Part shown: in pieces, positions 1 through 5,961 of the stretch
Numbering within the stretch: the first letter of the stretch is position 1
Layout of the letters: every line of letters begins with the position of its first letter
Source of the DNA: Planctomycetota bacterium
Lineage (GTDB): Bacteria > Planctomycetota > Phycisphaerae > WQYP01
Reading direction: 5' to 3'
Length of the DNA stretch: 6,882 nucleotides
NCBI GenBank assembly: GCA_021785155.1
Contig: JAJYGE010000092.1
Coordinates: 1 to 6,882, forward strand
The notes under the pieces: generated by a model
What the model was told of the DNA's origin: nothing
The model's input: the letters and a program-made list of their open reading frames with translations, nothing else
Database searches by the model: none
Translations under genes and position numbers: made by a program

Positions 1-33
1 CAGGCAGGGCTGTTGACGGGCGAAGCCGTGTAA
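1..33 (+). CDS. possible C-terminal tail of an upstream gene (partial)
   Basis: Frame 1 is open from the window edge and reads QAGLLTGEAV, then a TAA stop at 31-33. The other two plus frames give either an immediate stop or low-complexity sequence of no recognisable family. Ten residues are too few to assign a family, so this is only a possible gene end. It leaves about 150 bases before the next start codon, which fits a normal intergenic promoter region. Confidence 0.25.
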   Translation, partial: QAGLLTGEAV

Positions 34-117
34 TATCATGGAAGATGGCGTTATGGATGGGCGATAAGTGTCATTGATTACGCTCGGCATTATTCGGAAC
101 TCGCGCAGAGCGACAAT

Positions 118-146
118 TTGACTTCAGCGGAATATTGGTATACAAT
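118..146 (+). promoter_or_regulatory. sigma70-type promoter for the DoxX gene
   Basis: A TTGACT hexamer at 118-123 and a TACAAT hexamer at 141-146 are separated by exactly 17 bases. Each differs from the housekeeping consensus at one position. Transcription would begin near 153, giving a leader of about 30 bases that carries the ribosome binding site at 171-177. No operator-like palindrome is evident around it. Confidence 0.6.
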
Positions 147-170
147 TAAACTAATGAGTGCAAAATCAAA

Positions 171-177
171 TAAGGAG
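171..177 (+). promoter_or_regulatory. Shine-Dalgarno site of the DoxX gene
   Basis: TAAGGAG lies 5 bases before the ATG at 183. It is the best ribosome binding site in the window and fixes the start of the DoxX reading frame. Confidence 0.75.
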
Positions 178-182
178 ACTAC

Positions 183-629
183 ATGATAAACTCCAACCGA
201 TCCACCACACCCGCCCAAGATGTGGCACTGCTGCTGATCCGGCTGATCATTGCAGCGATCTTTTTATATCATGGTTCGCAAAAACTCTTTGGGGCATTTG
301 GCGGGCCGGGCCTTAAGGGCTGGCATAACGTTATTGTCACGCTGGGAATGCCCATGCCATGGGTTAGCGCCATTCTAAGCGCGTGCGCCGAATTTTTCGG
401 CGGGTTGATATTCCTTGTCGGTACGGGGTTACGCATTATCGCCATTCCATTGGCGATTAACATGATGGTGGCGACATGGGTGACGCATGTCCACGGGTTC
501 AATGTCCTGAATAACGGCTGCGAATACCCGTTGTGCCTGCTGGTGATTGTTGCAGCAATGTTCATCATGGGGCCGGGCCGCTACACCTTGGGGGCCTTAT
601 TCCGCGGGGTGCGCCCAGGCGGGGCATGA
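183..629 (+). CDS. DoxX family integral membrane protein
   Basis: This is a 148-residue DoxX-family protein, the usual length for the family. Visible family marks are an arginine at the start of the first membrane helix followed by FLYHGSQKLFG and a glycine-rich FGGPGL stretch (residues about 20-44), an acidic AEFFGG at 69-74 inside the second helix, and a terminal GPGRYTLGA at 130-138. Four hydrophobic segments are expected near residues 13-31, 60-80, 83-103 and 115-130, so it is an inner-membrane protein. DoxX relatives have been linked to quinol oxidation and to redox or sulfur stress, but many members have no defined role and this sequence does not narrow it. It appears to be a single-gene unit with its own promoter and strong ribosome binding site, and it converges with the next gene 73 bases away. 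Confidence 0.88.
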   Translation: MINSNRSTTPAQDVALLLIRLIIAAIFLYHGSQKLFGAFGGPGLKGWHNVIVTLGMPMPWVSAILSACAEFFGGLIFLVGTGLRIIAIPLAINMMVATWVTHVHGFNVLNNGCEYPLCLLVIVAAMFIMGPGRYTLGALFRGVRPGGA

Positions 630-702
630 GGGCAACAGCTTTCAGTGTGGGGCTTTGAGCCTTCAGCGTTCCGCGTTCGACAGACTCAAATTCCATAATG
701 GA

Positions 703-1788
703 TTATCCAGCCTTTACCGCAGCCGGCGGCACTGGATTTTCCGTACCCTTTGGCGCAACAGTCGGTTCCACTCGGCCAAATATCATGCGCCCCGCTGATG
801 TCTGAACGGTGTTGTTAATCATCACCGCAACTTCCTGTCCCAGAAAATCCCTTGCCCCTTCCACCACCACCATGGTGCCATCATCCAAGTACCCCACGCC
901 CTGTTGCGCCGCCTCACCGGGTTTGATAATCCGAAGGCGCATGGTTTCACCGGGCAGCGCGGTGGGTTTAATGGCGTTGGCCAGTTCATGGAGATTCAGC
1001 ACCTGAACACCATGCACCGCCGCGACTTTATTAAGATTAAAATCATTGGTGACAATGCGGCCATTTTCCTGCTTGGCCAAAGACACCAGTTTCTGATCCA
1101 CACCGACCAAATTAACATCCACCAACGTACCATCCCAGATATGCACCTCCACTTTTGGAAGCGTTTGCAGGCGATGCAGAACATCCAGCCCGCGCCGGCC
1201 ACGTCCTCTTTTGAGCTTATCCTGCGAGTCGGCAACCGTCTGGAGTTCATTGACCACAAAGCGTGGCACGATAATTCGGCTTTCAAAAATTCCCGTTGCG
1301 GCAATATCGGCGATGCGCCCGTCAATAATAACGCTGGTGTCAAGCACAAAGGGACGGGTACCGCGCTTGCCACGGGTAAACTCCACATAGGGTATTACAA
1401 AGCGGAAATCATCGCGCGTCTGGAGAATCAGCGATACCGACAGATAGCATGTAATAAGTCCCAGCAGCAGTTTAATGCCCGTAATCAGAGGTTGCTCGCT
1501 GCGTAATTGCGCGGGAACAAAGAAAATTTGTAACACTTCGCTGATCAGATAATCCAGGGCCAGAGCCACAAGAATTCCGACAAGAATGCCAAAAAACAAC
1601 CCGGACATCGCGGCCAGATTTTTCCGCTTAATTAAAAAATCCAGCATAATAACCGCAATGGCGATGACGACTGCCGCCACCATCATGATGTAGGCCGCAT
1701 TACCGGCGGCGACGGTAGAAGATAAAAACGCCAGCGCCACCGCTGCCACCAGCGAAATAAATAAAATACGAATGACCGCAAGAATCAT
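703..1788 (-). CDS. membrane-anchored PIN/TRAM domain protein (YacL type)
   Basis: The 361-residue product has three parts. Four hydrophobic segments (about 5-25, 31-50, 60-82 and 103-123) anchor it in the membrane. A PIN nuclease-fold domain follows at about 145-275, with the acidic residues expected for metal binding: D150 in FVLDTS, E181 in VVNEL, D231 in VDQKLV and D249 in VTNDFN. A TRAM RNA-binding domain closes it at about 280-340. This is the layout of the YacL family. The PIN fold is that of ribonucleases and toxin nucleases, but the physiological substrate of this membrane-bound branch is not settled. All four acidic positions are present, so an active nuclease centre is plausible. 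A GGAG motif (plus-strand 1794-1797) lies 5 bases before the ATG and supports the start. No antitoxin-like partner sits beside it, which argues against a toxin role. The last 20 residues or so are proline- and alanine-rich and probably disordered. Confidence 0.9.
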   Translation of the reverse strand: MILAVIRILFISLVAAVALAFLSSTVAAGNAAYIMMVAAVVIAIAVIMLDFLIKRKNLAAMSGLFFGILVGILVALALDYLISEVLQIFFVPAQLRSEQPLITGIKLLLGLITCYLSVSLILQTRDDFRFVIPYVEFTRGKRGTRPFVLDTSVIIDGRIADIAATGIFESRIIVPRFVVNELQTVADSQDKLKRGRGRRGLDVLHRLQTLPKVEVHIWDGTLVDVNLVGVDQKLVSLAKQENGRIVTNDFNLNKVAAVHGVQVLNLHELANAIKPTALPGETMRLRIIKPGEAAQQGVGYLDDGTMVVVEGARDFLGQEVAVMINNTVQTSAGRMIFGRVEPTVAPKGTENPVPPAAVKAG

Positions 1789-1872
1789 AGCGACTCCGAA
1801 AATTATAATGGCCCGCCCGCGCCAGCGGGAAATGAATTAACCACCATTGTAACGCCGGAATCCTTTACGCCA

Positions 1873-1894
1873 AGACAACGGACAGACAACGGAC
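1873..1894. repeat. perfect 11-bp tandem duplication
   Basis: AGACAACGGAC occurs twice head to tail, at 1873-1883 and 1884-1894, with no mismatch. It lies in the non-coding stretch about 85-105 bases upstream of the PIN/TRAM start codon. It could be a slippage duplication or a pair of protein-binding sites. Nothing in the sequence decides between these. Confidence 0.85.
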
Positions 1895-1981
1895 GAATGC
1901 AGGCTAAGCAAGGGGCGAGCGACGGATGCCATCAGGCCCATCCATTACTCCCGGAACCGTGGTGCAATGAAAGCTAAAGTT

Positions 1982-2048
1982 CCTGATGCGTCGGGATCAG
2001 CGCAGCGTCAGATACCGCAGCTACCAGCCGTGATGCTTCCGCATCAGG
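1982..2048 (-). other. competing inverted repeats downstream of the hydrolase gene
   Basis: CCTGATGCG at 1982-1990 is the exact reverse complement of CGCATCAGG at 2040-2048, with 49 bases between them. The second arm also forms a compact hairpin, because 2031-2036 and 2041-2046 are perfectly complementary around four bases. In the minus-strand transcript this reads TGATGC-GGAA-GCATCA, a 6-bp stem closed by a GNRA-type tetraloop. The hairpin begins about 35 bases after the hydrolase stop codon. No run of U follows, so it is not a classical intrinsic terminator. It may protect the 3' end of the transcript or aid termination. Confidence 0.45.
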
Positions 2049-2082
2049 CTAACGAACGCTCCGCGCCATGTGCCGCGCAGAG

Positions 2083-3159
2083 CTAATGAACCGCGGCCAC
2101 AGTAGCCGCTGGATTCTCATCCAAAGAGCATTGCTGATCGAGGAATTTTAACAGCGCGGCGAAACTGACTGGACGCGCCTTATCCGCCAAGCTCATAAAC
2201 GCGTGGCCAATGTTGGGGATCATAACCACCCGCACCGGAACGCCATTTTTCTTCAATGCCGCCGCCATTTCCGTGGCTTGAAAAGCCGGAACAAGGCGAT
2301 CCGCCAATCCTTGTACCAGTAGTGTTGGCACGCCATCATGGGCGTAAAATACCGGTGAGGCGGTCTGCAAACCGTGATGAGGGTGCCGTTTTACCCACGC
2401 CCCCACATATTTGAATACAGTTTTATAGGCCCATGACTTTTTCGGAAGCAAATTAATAATCGATGAATCGGTTGGTGTATAAAAACCAACCACCGCTTTC
2501 ACGTGTAATGGCACATGGGGGTATTGCGTGGCGGGAAAGCGATCCGCTTTGATGGTATAAGCAGCCATCAGGGCCAGATGCGCTCCGGCGGACAGCCCCA
2601 CGGGAATAATCTCGCTGGAATTAATCCGATATTTTTTTGCGTTCAGAATCATCCAGGCCAGAGCATCTTTCACATCCTGAACATCCTTGGGAAATGCTCC
2701 CCCCTGCCGAACCAGACGATAATTGATGTTAAAAACCACCCATCCGCGTGCCGCCAGACGTGGTGCCAGAAAACTCACGCCGCCGTCATGGTTACTGCCT
2801 CCCGCCCAGCCGCCGCCATGAATTAAAACAATGGCCGGATGCAATCCGTGAGAATCAGGCAAATAAAGTCGTCCGTTACGAATTAAGTCCGCAGGGTGCA
2901 CATAAGAAACGTGATGGATCACCTTATAAGTCGGTTCTGGCCCGGATGCTCCAGTAGCGACGGACGAATCGCGCATGCCGGGGCATAAAGTTAACCCAAG
3001 AAAGAAAAAGGGTACTAAAACCAACGCAAGATTCAGTTTTCTAAACATTTGAGCTATATCATGCGTCATACGTAGTCCCGAACAACCGATATTAAAGCCG
3101 CGTGACAGTTTACAAAACCATCCTTGTGTCAATAATAGCACTGATTTCATAATGGACAA
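2083..3159 (-). CDS. exported alpha/beta-hydrolase (esterase/lipase-like)
   Basis: The protein is an alpha/beta-hydrolase of the carboxylesterase/lipase-like group that carries an HGGGW oxyanion-hole motif, here at residues 114-118. The catalytic triad can be read directly: S190 in GLSAGA, D287 in GLADRLVP and H319 in IGHAF. Such enzymes cleave carboxylic esters, often acyl or feruloyl groups on sugars; the substrate here cannot be told. The reading frame opens at 3159, but that start lacks a ribosome binding site. The internal ATG at plus-strand 3046-3048 (residue 38) begins a classic signal peptide, a short basic stretch (MFRKLN) and then a long hydrophobic run to about residue 59. The true protein is therefore probably about 320 residues and exported. 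An ATG at 3067-3069 (residue 31) is another option. The gene stands alone on its strand and is divergent from the glycosyltransferase-like gene. Confidence 0.85.
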   Translation of the reverse strand: MSIMKSVLLLTQGWFCKLSRGFNIGCSGLRMTHDIAQMFRKLNLALVLVPFFFLGLTLCPGMRDSSVATGASGPEPTYKVIHHVSYVHPADLIRNGRLYLPDSHGLHPAIVLIHGGGWAGGSNHDGGVSFLAPRLAARGWVVFNINYRLVRQGGAFPKDVQDVKDALAWMILNAKKYRINSSEIIPVGLSAGAHLALMAAYTIKADRFPATQYPHVPLHVKAVVGFYTPTDSSIINLLPKKSWAYKTVFKYVGAWVKRHPHHGLQTASPVFYAHDGVPTLLVQGLADRLVPAFQATEMAAALKKNGVPVRVVMIPNIGHAFMSLADKARPVSFAALLKFLDQQCSLDENPAATVAAVH

Positions 3160-3856
3160 TGAGAAAAAGGATTATAATTTGCGGGCGATGTTTATCACCC
3201 TCTGCCCCGTCAGGGCCAAGCCGTTGGAAATTCCATCTACTGGTCTGACGCAACATCCCGCAGAGTTGCTGGCGGGACAGGATGTTGGCGTAACCGTGGT
3301 GGAGTTACAGCCATTCCAGTTCGGGAGGCGACATTCGCTTGATTCCGCGAACACCGCAAGCCCAAAATCGGCACGGTCGGATAATGTCGGCTTAGATATA
3401 CATTGTGTAAAGTGGCCCGTAGTGGCACGGGGCAATTTGGAAAAGCCGGAGAAATTCTGGCCCCGTGCGGGTTTTGCGTTTCCTTTTGTATGTTCGAATT
3501 TGGTAGACATTTTACATTTACAGCACTATGACATTCTGGTCGCCGATGAATTACAATTTAGCGGCTATGTCGCATGGCGTTTGCGCGAAATCACGGGCGT
3601 GCCTTATGTGATTATTTGCAGCCACAGTGACGTATTAACGCTCCAGACACCCAGGCCGGCGCGCAACAAGTTGCTTGAGGCCATCGGGCGGGATGCGGAA
3701 TTTGTGCTTGGCAAAAGTACGGATTCGGCAAAAACCAGGCAGCACGATCCGGCAATGCGTCTTGGTTTCATTGAAAACAGGGATTTATCCGGAGAAAAGA
3801 TTAAGGAACTGCTGCAAGAGGCGGTGCGGCAATCCAGCGAGAGTTTTGACTGGTAA
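3152..3856 (+). CDS. short glycosyltransferase-like protein lacking the middle of the fold
   Basis: The first 165 residues or so resemble the N-terminal Rossmann-like half of a GT-B (family 4 type) glycosyltransferase. There are alternating strands (FITLCPV, VTVVELQPF, DIHCVKWPV), then HYDILVADELQFSGYVAWR at 125-143, then TGVPYVIICSHSDVL at 148-162, where GT4 enzymes usually read 'P.v...Hg.d'. A bihelical stretch follows to about residue 190. The nucleotide-sugar-binding C-terminal half, with its E-x7-E motif, is absent. After about 25 unassigned residues the protein ends in a helix finishing SSESFDW, like the extreme C-terminus of many GT4 enzymes. At 234 residues it is well below the usual 350-400. 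An internal in-frame deletion is the simplest reading, so it is probably inactive as a transferase. ATG 3188 (residue 13) is a likelier start, because it sits directly before the first strand and removes the overlap with the divergent gene. Neither start has a clear ribosome binding site. Confidence 0.6.
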   Translation: MDNEKKDYNLRAMFITLCPVRAKPLEIPSTGLTQHPAELLAGQDVGVTVVELQPFQFGRRHSLDSANTASPKSARSDNVGLDIHCVKWPVVARGNLEKPEKFWPRAGFAFPFVCSNLVDILHLQHYDILVADELQFSGYVAWRLREITGVPYVIICSHSDVLTLQTPRPARNKLLEAIGRDAEFVLGKSTDSAKTRQHDPAMRLGFIENRDLSGEKIKELLQEAVRQSSESFDW

Positions 3857-3948
3857 ATGTTCTAGTGCGTGCCGCGACGTAAAACAGTAAAATACCGACA
3901 CGCTGTGGTACTGGTCTGCAGCGGGCCACAGGCGGAGTATAAACAGCA

Positions 3949-4272
3949 ATGCCCCAGCAGCACGTTTTGATTATCACCGGCGGACTATATCATGATTTCC
4001 CGGCGATCGCGACATTCCTAAAATCATTGCTGACGCAGCACGCCTTTCAACTGGCGTTGCATGATCGTAACGTAACCAGCGAACCGCAGCGCATCAAATA
4101 CCGTCCCAGCCAAGGATATCGATATTATGAAAATATTGCCGATCATCTCGGATTGGATGATCCGCTGGAAATCACAGCACAGAAGGCGGCCCGTGTGATC
4201 CATGTATTGCACGCCATAGATACATCCGCACGAAGCGGAAAACCTGAAGCGGTCAGCGGGGAGGGCCGATAG
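3949..4272 (+). CDS. small chimeric protein: ThuA-like start joined to Gfo/Idh/MocA-like end
   Basis: The product has 107 residues and two recognisable parts. Residues 4-40 read like the N-terminus of a small ThuA-family (class I amidotransferase-like) protein: a strand VLIITGG, then LYHDFPAIATFLKSLL, then a second strand FQLALHD. Residues about 52-102 read like the C-terminal end of a Gfo/Idh/MocA oxidoreductase: GYRYYENIADHL, DPLEITAQKAARVIHVLHA and a final SARSGKP. ThuA and Gfo/Idh genes are often neighbours in Planctomycetes and Verrucomicrobia, so a deletion between two such genes could have created this frame. Neither half keeps enough to be catalytic: no NAD-binding Rossmann motif and no complete ThuA core. 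A GGAG at 3934-3937 lies 11 bases before the ATG, a usable but long spacing. The stop is only 3 bases before lptF, so translation of the two may be coupled. It may be a remnant rather than a working gene. Confidence 0.55.
   Translation: MPQQHVLIITGGLYHDFPAIATFLKSLLTQHAFQLALHDRNVTSEPQRIKYRPSQGYRYYENIADHLGLDDPLEITAQKAARVIHVLHAIDTSARSGKPEAVSGEGR
4260..4264 (+). promoter_or_regulatory. ribosome binding site of lptF inside the preceding gene
   Basis: GGAGG, within a longer purine run, lies 11 bases before the lptF ATG and inside the last codons of the chimeric gene. This supports the chosen lptF start and suggests co-transcription with the upstream gene. Confidence 0.5.
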
Positions 4273-4275
4273 GCC

Positions 4276-5949
4276 ATGGGTAAAACGCTGCATTGGTATA
4301 TTCTTCGTGAACTGCTGCGAATGTTCATGCTCACAAGTTCGGTGCTTACGACCATTCTGGCGTTTGGCGGAACGTTTCGCTCGCTGACCAAGCAGGGCTT
4401 GACGCTGCTGCAACTGCTGCATGTCTTGACGGACCTTATGCCGGCGATGCTGGCTTATTCCATTCCACTGGCGGCGCTGTTTGCCGCCGTGATCGTGTAC
4501 TGGCGACTGGCAACGGATAACGAATTAACCGGTGCCCGGGCCAGCGGCGTAAGTTATGTGTCATTGGTGATGCCGGCGGTAGTGCTGGGATTGACGGTGG
4601 GGTTGGTGGATATGGCGTTTGTCGGATACGTCGTGCCCCGATTTCTGCAAAAAACATCGCAGGTTGTTCAGATGGATGCGGCATCGATGTTGCTGCACAA
4701 AGTGGATCAACGGCAACCGTTCAATTTACAAAACAGATTCGTCATCTATGCCAACCGCGCCTATCGCGTGCCAACTCCCCAAAATCAGCAGCCGCCGCCG
4801 GGCGTTACCCGCAAGATCATTCAGTTGCGCGGCCTTGCGGCCATGCCGCTGCAGAATGGACAACCCTCATCAATTATTATCGCCCGAGCGGCCAATGTGA
4901 TCATTGATACCAATCGAGCACTCAATGAGGTCAGTGTCGGCGTACAGTTGGCGAACGGCACCGCGTTTAATCCCAACAGCCTGCAGCAGATTCGTGGCAC
5001 CGTTCGCTATCTACCACCGGATGGCAAACCGGAACCCATCGGTTCACTGCTGGACAGCAAACCAAAATTTCTCGATTTATTCCGCCTGGCCAAGCTTGAT
5101 CGCAATCCGTTGCTTTTGCCCCGCATCGCCAAAAATTTCAGCACTTTGTTGGGTGAATTACAGGTCCAGAGCATTTCCAAGTGGTATCTGCGCCAATTCC
5201 AGCCCGGCAAGCCGGTGCGATTAACGCGCCGTCATGGCGTGGCCATCGTGCAGAGTCCGGCGGCAACGCTTACCGGCATGCATAACAATTTGCTGCTCAC
5301 GGCGGCCAGGGGCATCCCGGTAGAGGTACAAATTATGCACCACGGGCGGGTAACACAAATTTATCTCGCCAATCAGGGAGCACTTCTGCTATCTCGACAG
5401 GAATTAAACCAGGAATCTACAGGTACACCCGCCACCAAGGTGACTTATGTGGCAGCCCTGAAACTCACCGGCGATGTCCGTGAAAAAAATATTGGTTTGG
5501 ACAGCAGATTTCATGCCGGGCCGCCGTTAATTGTCATTTCATCGATCCATCCCGTAGTGCCGGACACCGGCATACCCGCCATTCCATCAGCACGCAAAGC
5601 TTCGCCCATAGTCGCGCAGCTCATTACCACAATTCATAATCAGGAAAATCGCCTGCGGCGACAAATCCTGTCCGAATTTCAGAGCCGCGCGTCGTTCGCC
5701 TTTTCCTGCATCGTGCTGGTTATTCTGGGAACGGCGCTGGGAATTATCCTGCAGGGCCGTAATCCTCTGGCGGTGTTTGTCATCGGGGTGGTGCCGGCGA
5801 TGGTCCTGGTACTGTTGATCAACACGGGCCGCGAAATGATCGCGCGAACACCGAATTCCGACATACCCGGAACGGTGGTGATCTGGGCGGGCAACGCCAT
5901 TATTCTTATATTGAATGTCGTGATTTATTCCCGGCTCTTAAAGCGATAA
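4276..5949 (+). CDS. lptF: LptF-type permease of the lipopolysaccharide transporter, enlarged periplasmic part
   Basis: LptF and LptG form the membrane half of the LptB2FG ABC transporter, which extracts lipopolysaccharide from the inner membrane and passes it to the LptC/LptA bridge. The family pattern is clear. The N-terminus HWYILRELL leads into helix 1 (about 15-33), helix 2 spans 52-76, and the cytoplasmic coupling segment WRLATDNELTGARASGVS at 76-93 contacts the LptB ATPase. Helix 3 spans 96-121. Helices 4-6 lie at about 472-493, 497-517 and 533-554, preceded by a basic, amphipathic stretch. The first position and the YILREL start fit LptF better than LptG. At 557 residues it is much longer than the roughly 360 of the E. 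coli protein. The excess is all between helices 3 and 4, about 350 residues where about 200 is usual, and includes a proline/glutamine-rich loop at 168-176. The adjacent lptG supports the assignment; lptB and the other lpt genes are not in the window. Confidence 0.88.
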   Translation: MGKTLHWYILRELLRMFMLTSSVLTTILAFGGTFRSLTKQGLTLLQLLHVLTDLMPAMLAYSIPLAALFAAVIVYWRLATDNELTGARASGVSYVSLVMPAVVLGLTVGLVDMAFVGYVVPRFLQKTSQVVQMDAASMLLHKVDQRQPFNLQNRFVIYANRAYRVPTPQNQQPPPGVTRKIIQLRGLAAMPLQNGQPSSIIIARAANVIIDTNRALNEVSVGVQLANGTAFNPNSLQQIRGTVRYLPPDGKPEPIGSLLDSKPKFLDLFRLAKLDRNPLLLPRIAKNFSTLLGELQVQSISKWYLRQFQPGKPVRLTRRHGVAIVQSPAATLTGMHNNLLLTAARGIPVEVQIMHHGRVTQIYLANQGALLLSRQELNQESTGTPATKVTYVAALKLTGDVREKNIGLDSRFHAGPPLIVISSIHPVVPDTGIPAIPSARKASPIVAQLITTIHNQENRLRRQILSEFQSRASFAFSCIVLVILGTALGIILQGRNPLAVFVIGVVPAMVLVLLINTGREMIARTPNSDIPGTVVIWAGNAIILILNVVIYSRLLKR

Positions 5950-5961
5950 ACTGGAACAGGC

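Larger units (their letters stand above)
1789..2082. other. intergenic stretch without a gene
   Basis: These 294 bases separate the end of the minus-strand hydrolase gene from the start of the minus-strand PIN/TRAM gene. I see no credible coding frame and no tRNA-like cloverleaf. It contains an 11-bp tandem duplication (1873-1894) and competing inverted repeats (1982-2048), listed separately. A TATAAT hexamer on the minus strand (plus-strand 1802-1807) lies just before the PIN/TRAM gene. It has no matching -35 element at normal spacing and would leave an almost leaderless transcript, so I do not call it a promoter. Confidence 0.6.

Noticed and set aside
654..690. Inverted repeat TTTGAG/CTCAAA between the two convergent genes as a bidirectional terminator
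   Set aside because: The stem is only 6 bp with a 25-base loop, and there is no T run on either side, so it is not distinguishable from chance.
547..798. 83-residue plus-strand frame spanning the DoxX/PIN-TRAM convergent junction
   Set aside because: It overlaps the ends of two well-supported genes, has no ribosome binding site, and its Ser/Arg-rich composition looks like out-of-frame translation.
904..1506. 200-residue open frame on the plus strand opposite the PIN/TRAM gene
   Set aside because: It lies wholly within a clearly coding minus-strand gene, has no ribosome binding site or recognisable family, and its length comes from the opposite strand's codon use.
703..1788. PIN-domain protein as the toxin of a toxin-antitoxin pair
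   Set aside because: It has four membrane helices and a TRAM domain, the YacL-type layout, and no small antitoxin-like gene is adjacent.
3888..3893. TAAAAT as a -10 box for the chimeric gene and lptFG
   Set aside because: No acceptable -35 hexamer lies 15-19 bases upstream.
3903..3931. CTGTGG/CCACAG hairpin before the chimeric gene as a terminator or leader element
   Set aside because: A 6-bp stem with a 17-base loop and no T run is too weak to call, and the following ribosome site is outside it.
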